Shown: positions 1 through 7,797 of the stretch, piece by piece
How the letters are laid out: every line of letters starts with the position of its first letter
Numbering within the stretch: position 1 is the first letter of the stretch
From: CAIYYO01 sp049299895
GTDB taxonomy: Archaea; Altiarchaeota; Altiarchaeia; IMC4; QMZM01
Direction of reading: 5' to 3'
Length of the DNA: 61,207 nucleotides
Assembly (NCBI GenBank): GCA_049299895.1
Contig: JBAQYF010000007.1
Span: forward strand, 1 to 61,207
Translations under genes and position numbers: made by a program
The notes under the pieces: generated by a model
The model's database searches: none
Told to the model about the DNA's origin: nothing
Seen by the model: the letters and a program-made list of their open reading frames with translations, nothing else

Positions 1-60
1 AGTTCACTTAAAACCTTCAATTTAAAGTCCCGAGTGAACCTCCTACGTGACTCCATTTAT

Positions 61-121
61 GCACCCCTTAAAATTATTTTCCCCTACAAAAACTTAACTA
101 CCTGTCCACTTTAAGGGGCGC
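61..121. repeat. inverted repeat downstream of endA
   Basis: Bases 61-72 (gcaccccttaaa) pair with 110-121 (tttaaggggcgc) with one mismatch, around a 37-base AT-rich spacer. A second, weaker inverted repeat lies at 2-8 and 33-39 (GTTCACT/AGTGAAC). Both are in the non-coding stretch just past the stop codon of endA, which reads leftwards. They could be part of a transcript end for endA or a regulatory region for a gene lying to the left of the window. No gene was recognised in 1-196. Confidence 0.35.
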
Positions 122-196
122 ACTCCATCTTTGAAACTTTGTGTCATAATTTTTGCTCAGACAAGTTGACGGATATGTGATTAGTTCTTCTGCTAA

Positions 197-727
197 TTAC
201 ATCTTCACGCGGTCTATCTGATAGTACGTTATATCCCCTTCTTCGTCGATAACTGCGTATATCAGCGCTTTGTTCACCGTCTGGCATGCGCGCACGAGTC
301 CTGCCATCTGCGGGAAGGCGCATGTGTATTCTTCAGGGATCACATTCACGAGATACTTGGAGTGCGAGGTCTTCACCTGTCCCCCTCTTTCATATACTCT
401 GAAGTCTGCGCCGAATTTCAGGCCCGTTCTTACGAGCAGGCCGCGGCCTCTAAGATCTGAGTAGACGCGGTATTTGGCGTAGAAGTTCTTTTCAACCTTG
501 TTTCCCGCTCTTATTAGTTCGTCGAATGCGAGGGCCCTTTTGCCGTCCACGACGTCCATCTTGCCGGTCTCGACCAGGAACATTGCCTCTATCAGCGACA
601 GCTCGTGGCGTTTTCCGGATTCTTCGCCGAAGCCTCTGTCCTTGAGGAACGATCGCAGGTCATTGTCGCCTACTATCACTTTTGTTCCCGAGAGTATGCC
701 CGATGGAGTGGTGGTGGGTTTCGTCAT
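197..727 (-). CDS. endA: tRNA-splicing endonuclease, homotetramer type
   Basis: Cleaves pre-tRNA and pre-rRNA at bulge-helix-bulge motifs so that introns can be removed. The 176-residue length matches the small archaeal enzyme that works as four identical subunits. The catalytic triad of the family can be placed at Tyr112 (FRVYERGG), His122 (SHSKYLV) and Lys153 (NKALIYAV), with the usual spacing for this enzyme. The N-terminal half is the smaller alpha/beta domain and the C-terminal half the nuclease fold. The gene is transcribed away from kae1; the 87-base gap between them must hold both promoters, and an ATTATAATGG stretch around 741-750 may supply the TATA box for endA. Recognition is firm; the start is the only ATG that gives the family length. 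Confidence 0.93.
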   Translation of the reverse strand: MTKPTTTPSGILSGTKVIVGDNDLRSFLKDRGFGEESGKRHELSLIEAMFLVETGKMDVVDGKRALAFDELIRAGNKVEKNFYAKYRVYSDLRGRGLLVRTGLKFGADFRVYERGGQVKTSHSKYLVNVIPEEYTCAFPQMAGLVRACQTVNKALIYAVIDEEGDITYYQIDRVKM

Positions 728-814
728 TTTTCGTATTAGGATTATAATGGCATCTTATCTTAAAACATTAAGCATGAATCCGTATCTATTACCGGGGGAC
801 TTTGGGAGACTGTT

Positions 815-1798
815 ATGTTAACTCTTGGGATCGAGGGGACGGCGCATACGCTTGGTATCGGCGTCGTGGAATCCAAAAAGAAGGTGCTGGCAGACGTACG
901 CAGGACGTATGTTCCGAAGGCGGGGATACACCCCAGGGAGGCGGCCCAGTACATGGGGGACGTATTCGGCGAAGCTGTTTCATCGGCTTTGTCGGATGCG
1001 GACGTAGACTTTGGGGATATCGGTCTTTTGTCCTTTTCGCAGGGTCCCGGTCTCGGGCCGTGTCTTAGGACCGTTGCCACCGGCGCAAGGGCGCTTTCAA
1101 TGCATCACCATATCCCTATTCTGGGCGTGAATCACTGCGTTGCGCACATAGAGATCGGTCGCGTATTTTGCGGGCTCAAAGACCCCCTGGTCTTGTATGC
1201 CTCGGGCGGGAATACCCAGGTATTGATGCTGCGCGAGCAGCGTTATAAGATATTCGGCGAGACCCTTGATGTGGGTGCAGGGAACATGCTGGACAAATTC
1301 GGGAGGGAGACCGGTCTTGCTCATCCTGCGGGTCCTAAGATAGAGGCGCTTGCAAGGGAGGGGAAAAATTATATCGAGCTTCCCTATGCCGTCAAGGGAA
1401 CGGATCTGTCTTTTTCGGGGATACTGACTGCGGCGGTCAATGCTTATAACTCCAAAGAACATACGCTTGAGGATGTTTGTTTTTCGCTTCAGGAGACCAG
1501 CTTTTCCATGCTTACCGAGGTCACGGAGCGGGCTATTGCCCATCTGAAGGCAAAGGAGGTTCTTTTGACCGGCGGGGTCGCTAATAATTCCCGCCTGCAG
1601 GCGATGGTCGAAGAGATGTGCAGGGAGCACGGGGCAAATTTCGGCGTCCCTAAAGGTTATTGCAGCGACAACGGGGTCATGATAGCAGTACTTGGGGCGC
1701 TCATGCATGAGGCCGGCGTGCGTCAGAATATAGAGGATACCCTTGTCCGGCAGAAATACAGGACCGACGCAGTGGAAGTGACCTGGTCCGTGGGCTGA
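815..1798 (+). CDS. kae1: KEOPS subunit Kae1, tRNA threonylcarbamoyltransferase
   Basis: Catalytic subunit of KEOPS, which transfers threonylcarbamoyl from TC-AMP to A37 of ANN-decoding tRNAs (t6A). The ASKHA fold begins at once (MLTLGIEGTAH), the metal-binding pair His107 and His111 is in NHCVAH, and the ATP-site motifs ASGGNTQV and LLTGGVANNSRL are present. At 327 residues it is Kae1 alone: there is no fused Bud32 kinase, unlike the Kae1-Bud32 fusions of some euryarchaea, and bud32 is not in this window. A purine-rich gggag lies 8 bases before the ATG. Third codon positions look richer in G and T than in the neighbouring minus-strand genes, judged by eye. Identity is certain. Confidence 0.96.
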   Translation: MLTLGIEGTAHTLGIGVVESKKKVLADVRRTYVPKAGIHPREAAQYMGDVFGEAVSSALSDADVDFGDIGLLSFSQGPGLGPCLRTVATGARALSMHHHIPILGVNHCVAHIEIGRVFCGLKDPLVLYASGGNTQVLMLREQRYKIFGETLDVGAGNMLDKFGRETGLAHPAGPKIEALAREGKNYIELPYAVKGTDLSFSGILTAAVNAYNSKEHTLEDVCFSLQETSFSMLTEVTERAIAHLKAKEVLLTGGVANNSRLQAMVEEMCREHGANFGVPKGYCSDNGVMIAVLGALMHEAGVRQNIEDTLVRQKYRTDAVEVTWSVG

Positions 1799-1836
1799 GG
1801 AAGCGTTTAGATGCGTATATTTAAGGTCGAGATTCG

Positions 1837-1847
1837 TTATAAATATT
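1837..1847 (+). promoter_or_regulatory. possible TATA box for lonB
   Basis: TTATAAATATT fits an archaeal TATA box in the kae1-lonB gap. It is about 95 bases before the lonB ATG, so if used it implies a 5' leader of about 70 bases. A second AT-rich candidate (TTTCTAATAAAA, about 1873-1884) lies closer. Position only; no transcript evidence. Confidence 0.3.
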
Positions 1848-1942
1848 GTGTATTTCGCAAGTGGATCAATACTTTCTAATAAAAAAATTCTAACGCCTAC
1901 TGTGATCTGTCGGCGTAGCCTTTTTGCATAATCAAATTTTCG

Positions 1943-3928
1943 ATGATGGAAGACGGGATAAGAGTATCACCCCCTGCGGGGAACCGGGAAGCGCCTAAGC
2001 CTGCGAAGAAGAGCCTGAAGGATATGCGTTCATGGGACGACTTTGAGCATACCGACGAACTGGAAGTTCCGCAGAAGCTTGTGGACCAGGTGATCGGCCA
2101 GGACAAAGCGGTCGAAGTGATAAAGAAAGCTGCGAAGCAGCGCAGGAACGTTCTACTCATAGGTGAGCCCGGGACGGGCAAGTCTATGCTGGCAAACGCC
2201 ATGACGGAATTGCTTCCTCCGAGCGAGCTTGTTGACATACTCGCATATCCGAATTACGAAGACGAGAATAATCCGAAGATCCGTACCGTTCCTGCAGGTG
2301 AGGGGGCAAAGATAGTCAAGGCCAGCCGGGACAAGGAAGCCTCCGAGGAGAATTCAAAGAAGCCTAATACCGGCCTGATAATCGCCGTATTTCTGATTCT
2401 GCCTATGCTGGTTTATGCGGGCATCCTTCTGGGGAAGATGTATTTTCACGACGAAAAGACCCCGGTAGATGCGATGCCATTTGTTTTGATAATGGGCCTT
2501 GGGGCTATGTTCCTGCTTTTCTCGGGCATGAATTTCAGGGGCATGATGATGGGAGGGAACAAATCGAACGTTCCAAGGCTCATAGTGGACAACTCCTCCA
2601 AGAAGCTTGCACCGTTCTTCGACGGGACAGGTGCCCATGCAGGGGCACTTCTCGGAGACATAAAGCACGACCCATTGCAGAGCGGAGGGCTGGGAACCCC
2701 GGCGCATTTGAGGGTGGTTTCCGGATTGATACACAAAACCAATAAAGGCGTTCTATTCATTGACGAGATAGGAACTCTTGGGAAATCCCAGCAGGATCTT
2801 TTGACTGCGTTGCAGGAAAAGCAGCTGCCCATAACCGGCAGGAGCGAGATGAGTTCCGGAGCGATGGTCATGACCGATCCCGTTCCCTGTGAATTCATAC
2901 TGGTTGCCGCGGGCAACTATAACGTCATGGAGCACATGCATCCTGCGCTGCGTTCCAGGATAAGGGGTTACGGTTATGAGATTTACATGGAAGACCTCAT
3001 GGAGGATACCGACCATAACCGCAAGAAGATAGTGCAGTTCGTCGCACAGGAAGTCGAAAGAGACGGAAAGATTTCCCACTTCACGAAAGGCGCGTGCGAA
3101 GAGATAATACTGGAAGCAAAAAGGCGCGCCGGGATGAAAAACAAGCTGACGCTCAAATTCAGAGACCTCGGCGGCCTGATACGTGCTGCCGGAGACATCG
3201 GATCAGAGAAAAAGCATAAATATGTCTCCAGGGACGACGTCGTTGACGGAAAGCGCTCCGCAAGGACTCTTGAGCAGCAGATGGGCGACATATATACTGT
3301 TAGAAGAAAGGAATATAATGTCCTGATCACGGAAGGCCAGAAGGTCGGCCGGGTGAACGGTCTTGCAGTCCGGGGAGATGCCGGAACGGTTCTGCCGATA
3401 GAAGCAGAGGTTGCGGTCGGCGGGGAAAAGTCCCAGATAATAGCCACCGGAAAGCTTGGAGACATCGCAAAAGAGGCCGTATTGAACGTTTCCGCGGTCA
3501 TAATGAAGGCCTACGGCGAGGACATAAAAGAAAAGTATGATATTTTCGTCCAGTTCCTGCAGACATACGAGGGCGTGGAAGGGGACTCTGCCAGCGTAAG
3601 CGTGGCTGTAGCGGTTATTTCGGCTTTGAAGAACGTTCCAATCGATCAGAGCGTGGCTATGACCGGTTCCCTGACGGTGCGCGGAGAAGTCCTCCCGGTC
3701 GGCGGCGTTACTCCTAAGGTTGAAGCTGCGATTGAAGCCGGGATAAAGACAGTCATTATCCCCAAGAGCAATGAGAATGATATAATGCTGGAGAAACGGT
3801 ATGAAGGCAAGATAAGGATAGTGACGGCCGAGACCATAGTGGACGTGCTGGAGAACTCATTCATAGGCGGCAAAGACATCATAAACAAGATGAGGACCAG
3901 CCTCCTTTCCATTCCGGCAGCCGTATAA
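1943..3928 (+). CDS. lonB: archaeal membrane-anchored ATP-dependent protease LonB
   Basis: Membrane-bound AAA+ protease that unfolds and degrades damaged or regulatory proteins on the cytoplasmic side. Visible parts in order: AAA+ domain with Walker A GEPGTGKS at 74-81, two membrane segments inserted in the AAA+ domain (about 144-166 and 179-194; the hallmark of LonB as opposed to soluble LonA), Walker B VLFIDE at 270-275, sensor/arginine-finger region around 324-341, and a C-terminal peptidase domain with catalytic dyad Ser549 (EGDSAS) and Lys592 (VTPKVEAA). The 661-residue length is normal. The annotated start is the first of two adjacent ATGs. It stands alone, between kae1 and rpl39e on the same strand with a 74-base gap to the latter. 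Confidence 0.96.
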   Translation: MMEDGIRVSPPAGNREAPKPAKKSLKDMRSWDDFEHTDELEVPQKLVDQVIGQDKAVEVIKKAAKQRRNVLLIGEPGTGKSMLANAMTELLPPSELVDILAYPNYEDENNPKIRTVPAGEGAKIVKASRDKEASEENSKKPNTGLIIAVFLILPMLVYAGILLGKMYFHDEKTPVDAMPFVLIMGLGAMFLLFSGMNFRGMMMGGNKSNVPRLIVDNSSKKLAPFFDGTGAHAGALLGDIKHDPLQSGGLGTPAHLRVVSGLIHKTNKGVLFIDEIGTLGKSQQDLLTALQEKQLPITGRSEMSSGAMVMTDPVPCEFILVAAGNYNVMEHMHPALRSRIRGYGYEIYMEDLMEDTDHNRKKIVQFVAQEVERDGKISHFTKGACEEIILEAKRRAGMKNKLTLKFRDLGGLIRAAGDIGSEKKHKYVSRDDVVDGKRSARTLEQQMGDIYTVRRKEYNVLITEGQKVGRVNGLAVRGDAGTVLPIEAEVAVGGEKSQIIATGKLGDIAKEAVLNVSAVIMKAYGEDIKEKYDIFVQFLQTYEGVEGDSASVSVAVAVISALKNVPIDQSVAMTGSLTVRGEVLPVGGVTPKVEAAIEAGIKTVIIPKSNENDIMLEKRYEGKIRIVTAETIVDVLENSFIGGKDIINKMRTSLLSIPAAV

Positions 3929-4002
3929 GCGCATCTTTCCCTGGATTCTGCCTTATATTTCCCCAGTCTATTATTACTACATATTCGATATTCGGTGATA
4001 AC

Positions 4003-4158
4003 ATGGCCAGAAACAAAACATCAGGCAAGAAGGCAATACTCGTAAAGGAGGACAACAAGCGGAAAAGAGCCCCCGTGTGGGTCTTTGCCAAGACCTCAAG
4101 GAAGGTCAGGGGAAGTCCTCAATCCAACAGGAACTGGAAGAACAGCAACCTGTTCTGA
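4003..4158 (+). CDS. rpl39e: ribosomal protein L39e (eL39)
   Basis: A 51-codon gene that is easy to miss. The product starts MARNKTSGKK, has the eL39 core APVWVFAKTSRKVR (matching the family pattern P.WV..KT.R.VR) and ends with an NWKNSNLF tail in place of the more basic RR.WR tail of most archaeal versions. eL39 threads through the large-subunit rRNA near the peptide exit tunnel. The ATG follows a short AT-rich leader (tattcggtgataac). In many archaea rpl39e sits beside rpl31e and aif6; neither is adjacent here, so the gene has moved or been left alone behind lonB. Identification rests on the core motif, length and basic composition. Confidence 0.88.
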   Translation: MARNKTSGKKAILVKEDNKRKRAPVWVFAKTSRKVRGSPQSNRNWKNSNLF

Positions 4159-4257
4159 TCCCGGATCTTTTTCTGTCTTATTTTTATCTGTGGGTATTGA
4201 TCGTTGCCGCAATAGATTACTAATAGAATGCTTCAGTCTGTCCGGGATATTGTATGC

Positions 4258-4701
4258 TTATTCTTTGACGTATGGGTCGTGTACTGCCTTGCTTATTACA
4301 TTAGTGAGATAGGGATATCCGTCTATTACTTTTACTTCTGCGACAATATCCGTCTGTATGGGGTAAGGGGAGGGGATGGTGCTTCTGAATATGCACATGT
4401 GGACGTTTGTTTTATCTGCTATGTCCAGTCCCAGTCCCGAACTCATCGGTTCCCCTGTTAACAGACTCATCTTTTCGCTTATCTTTTTGCCGCATGGGGA
4501 CAAGCCCTGGTAAGCGAAACTGCATACTCCTTTTATCGATACCGTCCTGCCTGCGTATGCGGATGGATTGCTCATTATGTCTTTTAGGGTCACATCCTTT
4601 GCCGCCGTTTCTGCGCCTTTTACCCCCTCTTCTACGTCGGCGCACATTGAAAAGAAGAATGTTGCGAGACACAGGCAGGCAAGTGCCGTCTTATGATTCA
4701 T
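4258..4701 (-). CDS. small exported protein, possible lipoprotein with OB-like domain
   Basis: 147 residues of unknown function. An N-terminal hydrophobic signal (residues 5-19) ends at Cys20 in FFFSMCAD, which could be a lipobox-type anchoring cysteine or an ordinary cleavage region. The mature part starts with a pattern common to OB-fold proteins, LKDIMSNPSAYAGRTVSIKG (a strand following 'x-P-x-x-Y-x-G-K-x-V'), and carries cysteines at SPCGKK and VHMCIF. The ATG overlaps the trxB stop by four bases, so the two are almost certainly co-transcribed; with thioredoxin reductase upstream, a redox-linked role for the cysteines is possible but unproven. Confidence is good that it is a gene, poor on function. 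Confidence 0.7.
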   Translation of the reverse strand: MNHKTALACLCLATFFFSMCADVEEGVKGAETAAKDVTLKDIMSNPSAYAGRTVSIKGVCSFAYQGLSPCGKKISEKMSLLTGEPMSSGLGLDIADKTNVHMCIFRSTIPSPYPIQTDIVAEVKVIDGYPYLTNVISKAVHDPYVKE

Positions 4702-5618
4702 TCTGTTCCCCAGTAGGGCTTCTTAACATATTTGTATGCACTCAGGGCCGCTATGCATCCTTCCCCGACTGCGGTGGATATCTGCAGGACTCCTCCAGTT
4801 ACGTCTCCTGCGGCAAACACGCCTTCGACGTTCGTCTCCTGGTTCCTGTCGACCTTTATGTAATTCTTGTCGTCCAGTTTTACGCCTGCGTCCTTTGCCA
4901 GCTCGGAATGGGGCACTGTCCCGATGGATATGAAGACCCCGTCTACGGACAGTCTTTTAACCTGGTTGCCCGCCAGATCCCTTATCTGTATGGCGTTAAC
5001 CAGTTTGTCGCCGAATATCTCGTCGATTCCCGTGTTGAGGAGTATCTCGACTCCTCTTTTGCGCAATTCCGCCTGTCTTGACTCTTCCGCCCGGAGGGCT
5101 TCTCTCCTGTGTATGAGGTAGACCTTTTTTGCAACGTCGCTCAAGTATAATGCGTCTGATATCGCAGAGTTCCCGCCGCCGACTATTGCGACGGTCCTTC
5201 CTTTGTAGAACGGCGCATCGCATGTGGAGCAGTAGCTTACGCCTCTCCCGGTGTATTCCTTTTCTCCTTTTACCTCCAGTTTCTTGTGTCCGCCGCCCAC
5301 CGCGAGTATTATTGCTTTTCCTTCGTATGTGCCCTCGGAGGTTTCCACCTTCTTTACGTTCCCTTCAAGGTGCAGTTTCGTCGCCTCTGCGTTGACTATT
5401 TCTGCATTGACGCGTCTTACCTGTTCCTCCATTTTTTCGGATAATTCGCTTCCCGATATCTTGAGGAATCCGGGGTAGTTCTCTATCTTGTTTGTTAGGA
5501 GCATGTATCCGCCGAACGGGCCTTTCTCTATGAGGAGCGTCTTCATCTCTCTCTTTGCCGCGTATATTGCTGCAGTCATGCCTCCGGGCCCTCCCCCTAT
5601 GATAATTGCGTCATACAT
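4698..5618 (-). CDS. trxB: thioredoxin reductase
   Basis: FAD- and NAD(P)H-dependent enzyme that reduces thioredoxin- or glutaredoxin-like proteins. FAD-binding GGGPGG is at 8-13, the redox-active pair Cys130 and Cys133 lies in SYCSTCDAP, the nucleotide-binding VGGGNSA is at 146-152, and His170-Arg171-Arg172 is the basic motif usually associated with NADPH preference. The C-terminal FAD motif AAGDVTGG is present. Length 306 is typical. It is followed with a four-base overlap by a small exported protein, and lies 39 bases after the truncated rqcH, at the downstream end of the long minus-strand run that starts with the pilin gene. No thioredoxin is encoded in the window. Confidence 0.95.
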   Translation of the reverse strand: MYDAIIIGGGPGGMTAAIYAAKREMKTLLIEKGPFGGYMLLTNKIENYPGFLKISGSELSEKMEEQVRRVNAEIVNAEATKLHLEGNVKKVETSEGTYEGKAIILAVGGGHKKLEVKGEKEYTGRGVSYCSTCDAPFYKGRTVAIVGGGNSAISDALYLSDVAKKVYLIHRREALRAEESRQAELRKRGVEILLNTGIDEIFGDKLVNAIQIRDLAGNQVKRLSVDGVFISIGTVPHSELAKDAGVKLDDKNYIKVDRNQETNVEGVFAAGDVTGGVLQISTAVGEGCIAALSAYKYVKKPYWGTE

Positions 5619-5657
5619 GGTGTTTAATATACTAGACGGGAGATTAAAATCTTGTTG

Positions 5658-6821
5658 TTATCCGGATCGTTTTTTAACTATAAGAAAAGCAAAGCCTTCG
5701 TTACTCACGCGGTCTATCTTCAAGCCGCCGACCTCTTTGCCGGACAGTTTTCCCGAGATGTCCTCCCATGAAAATCCCTTGCCACGGGCGTCTTTGACGA
5801 TGTTTATTATCTGTTCGACAGCCGAGTATTTCTGGTATATCTGGTCGCCTACTACTTGAAAATCCACACCCTCCTTTTCGAATCTTTCCATTAGTCCTTT
5901 CTGCTTGGATTCTATGTCTTCCAGTTTTGCCAGCTCTTTACGGTATTTTTTCTCCTTCTCGTCCTGCTCGCCTGAGAATTCCTCTTTGCTGAAATATTCG
6001 TCGACTGCTTCATTGAATGAGGGAAACGCCTTCTTTTCGTATTCCGCGAATATCTCCAGTTCCAGCGGGGCTACGTCCAGATGTTTTCCCTCAGCGTACA
6101 CAATAACCGGCTGAGGCGGGCCGTTTTGTATCTTCTCCCTGACTGCGGAAAAGGAATCAAACAATGCGTCCATTTCACTGTTGGACAAGTCCTTTGCGGA
6201 CCGGTCTTTGTCCATCCCGCAGAGCCTGCATACCTCTTCGGCGTAGGTCCCGCCCAGGCCCGCATCGGTAGCGAGGACTGAAACAAGTTTTTTCCCGGAG
6301 GCGGAAACGATGTTTCGCAGCGCGGGAAAATCTAATCCAAAAGGGTCCTTTGCGTCCGGCGGATACTCATATTTCTGGCCTACCCCGAGCTTTCTGTCCT
6401 TCCATTTCTGCCACTCCATCAGTCCAAGGATATTTCCCTCCTCGTTGCAGAGCATGATATTCCCCCTGCTGAAGAGCTCCGATAACAATGTGTACTTTTT
6501 TCCCTCTCTTTCGAGGATTATCTCTATGATGCGGTCGAATCCATGCTGCCTTATCTCCCTAATGTATGCGCCGCCAAGATGCTTGCGCAGCTGCATCGCA
6601 AACGAAGAAGGAGTCTCAGGTGCCTTCCTTGGAAAGCGGCTGATGCATAGGTAATCCGGTGCAAGGATCAAGTCCAGGGACCCTGCCCCGGGCGCATAGA
6701 TCTTTAGTTTTAATTCCTTTTCACCCAGTTGATATGCTTTGTCTATCCTTGTAGACGAGAGCATGGCGTTCAGCTCCGATGCCAGGAAATGTATGTCCGC
6801 AGAATTAAGCTGTTTTTTCAT
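5658..6821 (-). CDS. RqcH/NEMF homologue lacking the NFACT-R half
   Basis: Matches the N-terminal part of RqcH/NEMF, the ribosome quality control factor that binds stalled 50S subunits and recruits Ala-tRNA. The NFACT-N domain covers about 1-170 (start MKKQLNSADIHFLASELN, then the family motif LYLCISRFPRKAPETPSSF-like region near 57-75, and GFDRIIEI), followed by a helix-hairpin-helix stretch and a charged helix around 270-325. The protein then stops at residue 387, whereas archaeal members usually run to about 600-680 residues with the rest of the coiled coil, NFACT-R and a C-terminal domain. Only 39 bases separate the stop from trxB, so no decayed remainder is present. It overlaps the TPR gene by four bases. 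Either a genuine short form, or the missing half is encoded elsewhere. Confidence 0.82.
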   Translation of the reverse strand: MKKQLNSADIHFLASELNAMLSSTRIDKAYQLGEKELKLKIYAPGAGSLDLILAPDYLCISRFPRKAPETPSSFAMQLRKHLGGAYIREIRQHGFDRIIEIILEREGKKYTLLSELFSRGNIMLCNEEGNILGLMEWQKWKDRKLGVGQKYEYPPDAKDPFGLDFPALRNIVSASGKKLVSVLATDAGLGGTYAEEVCRLCGMDKDRSAKDLSNSEMDALFDSFSAVREKIQNGPPQPVIVYAEGKHLDVAPLELEIFAEYEKKAFPSFNEAVDEYFSKEEFSGEQDEKEKKYRKELAKLEDIESKQKGLMERFEKEGVDFQVVGDQIYQKYSAVEQIINIVKDARGKGFSWEDISGKLSGKEVGGLKIDRVSNEGFAFLIVKKRSG

Positions 6822-7783
6822 ATTGTCCTCTGTCTTTCCCTCTCTTTTTCCGCGAGCAGTATCCTTAAGTCCTCTTCAGCCTCCTTGTCTTCCGGGTAGA
6901 TACTGATCGCTTTTCTGTATTCCTCTTCTGCCTCCCCGTATTTCTTCTGCTGCTGGAGGACTACCCCCAGGTTGGTATGAGCTTCTATATGGCTGACATG
7001 CAGACCAATCGCCGTTCTATATTCCTTCTCCGCGTCCTGGTAGCGGTCCTGCGCATGCAGCAGGGTGCCCAGGTTGTAGTGGTAGTCTGCCATCGAGGGG
7101 TCTAATTTCAACGCAGTTCTGTATTCTTTTTCTGCTTCCCCGTACTTTTTCTTGTTCTGGAGGAGCAGCCCCAGGTTGTTGTGCGCGGCGGACATCCCGG
7201 CGTCTGCATTCAATGCCTTGCGATATAAGTCCTCGGCCTCTTCGAACCTCTTAAGCTTTTGCAGTAGCAGGCCCAGGTTGTAATATGCATCCCCGGAATC
7301 CGGATCCAATTCAAGAGTCTTTTTGTATTCCGATTCGGCATCCTCGTAGCGTATCTGCTCATGCATGAGAGTCGCAAGGTTATAATGCGCGTCGGCATGC
7401 CCCGGATCGAGGATCAACGCCTTCTTGTACTCCTCTTCTGCGTCGTAGTATCTTATCTGCTCCTGGAGCAGGGCTGCAAGGTTAAAGTGGATGTCTGCAT
7501 TGTTTGGATCCAGGTTCGCAGCTATCATGTACTCTTTTTCTGCGTCGTCGTATTTTCCCTCTTTTTGCAGTAGAAGCGCCAGATTGTTGTGGGCAGGAGA
7601 GTTATCGGGCGTCATATAGACGATCTTTTTGTATATCAGGATGGCCCTGCTTCTCGATTCCTGCTCGTTTTTTTCGGCGAGGGCCGCTGCTATGTCCGAC
7701 ATTACCGGGATATCCTCAAGGCCGGCTTCTGTGATGGCTTCTACTATTCTGCCTTCGAATGCCTTTCTGGAAAATTCGTCCAT
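6818..7783 (-). CDS. TPR-repeat protein
   Basis: 321 residues built almost entirely of seven or eight tandem 34-residue tetratricopeptide repeats from about residue 45, with the typical pattern NLA.LL...RY.DAE.EY..AL.LDP. It has no signal peptide or membrane segment, so it is a cytoplasmic scaffold. The repeats are close to consensus, which is common in DPANN and methanogen genomes. It lies 14 bases behind the Mrr-PAP2 gene and overlaps rqcH by four bases, so translation of the TPR protein and the RqcH homologue is probably coupled. Its partner cannot be named from sequence; the neighbours suggest either the putative transfer machine or the ribosome rescue factor. Confidence 0.85.
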   Translation of the reverse strand: MDEFSRKAFEGRIVEAITEAGLEDIPVMSDIAAALAEKNEQESRSRAILIYKKIVYMTPDNSPAHNNLALLLQKEGKYDDAEKEYMIAANLDPNNADIHFNLAALLQEQIRYYDAEEEYKKALILDPGHADAHYNLATLMHEQIRYEDAESEYKKTLELDPDSGDAYYNLGLLLQKLKRFEEAEDLYRKALNADAGMSAAHNNLGLLLQNKKKYGEAEKEYRTALKLDPSMADYHYNLGTLLHAQDRYQDAEKEYRTAIGLHVSHIEAHTNLGVVLQQQKKYGEAEEEYRKAISIYPEDKEAEEDLRILLAEKERERQRTI

Positions 7784-7797
7784 TATAAGAGAACTGG

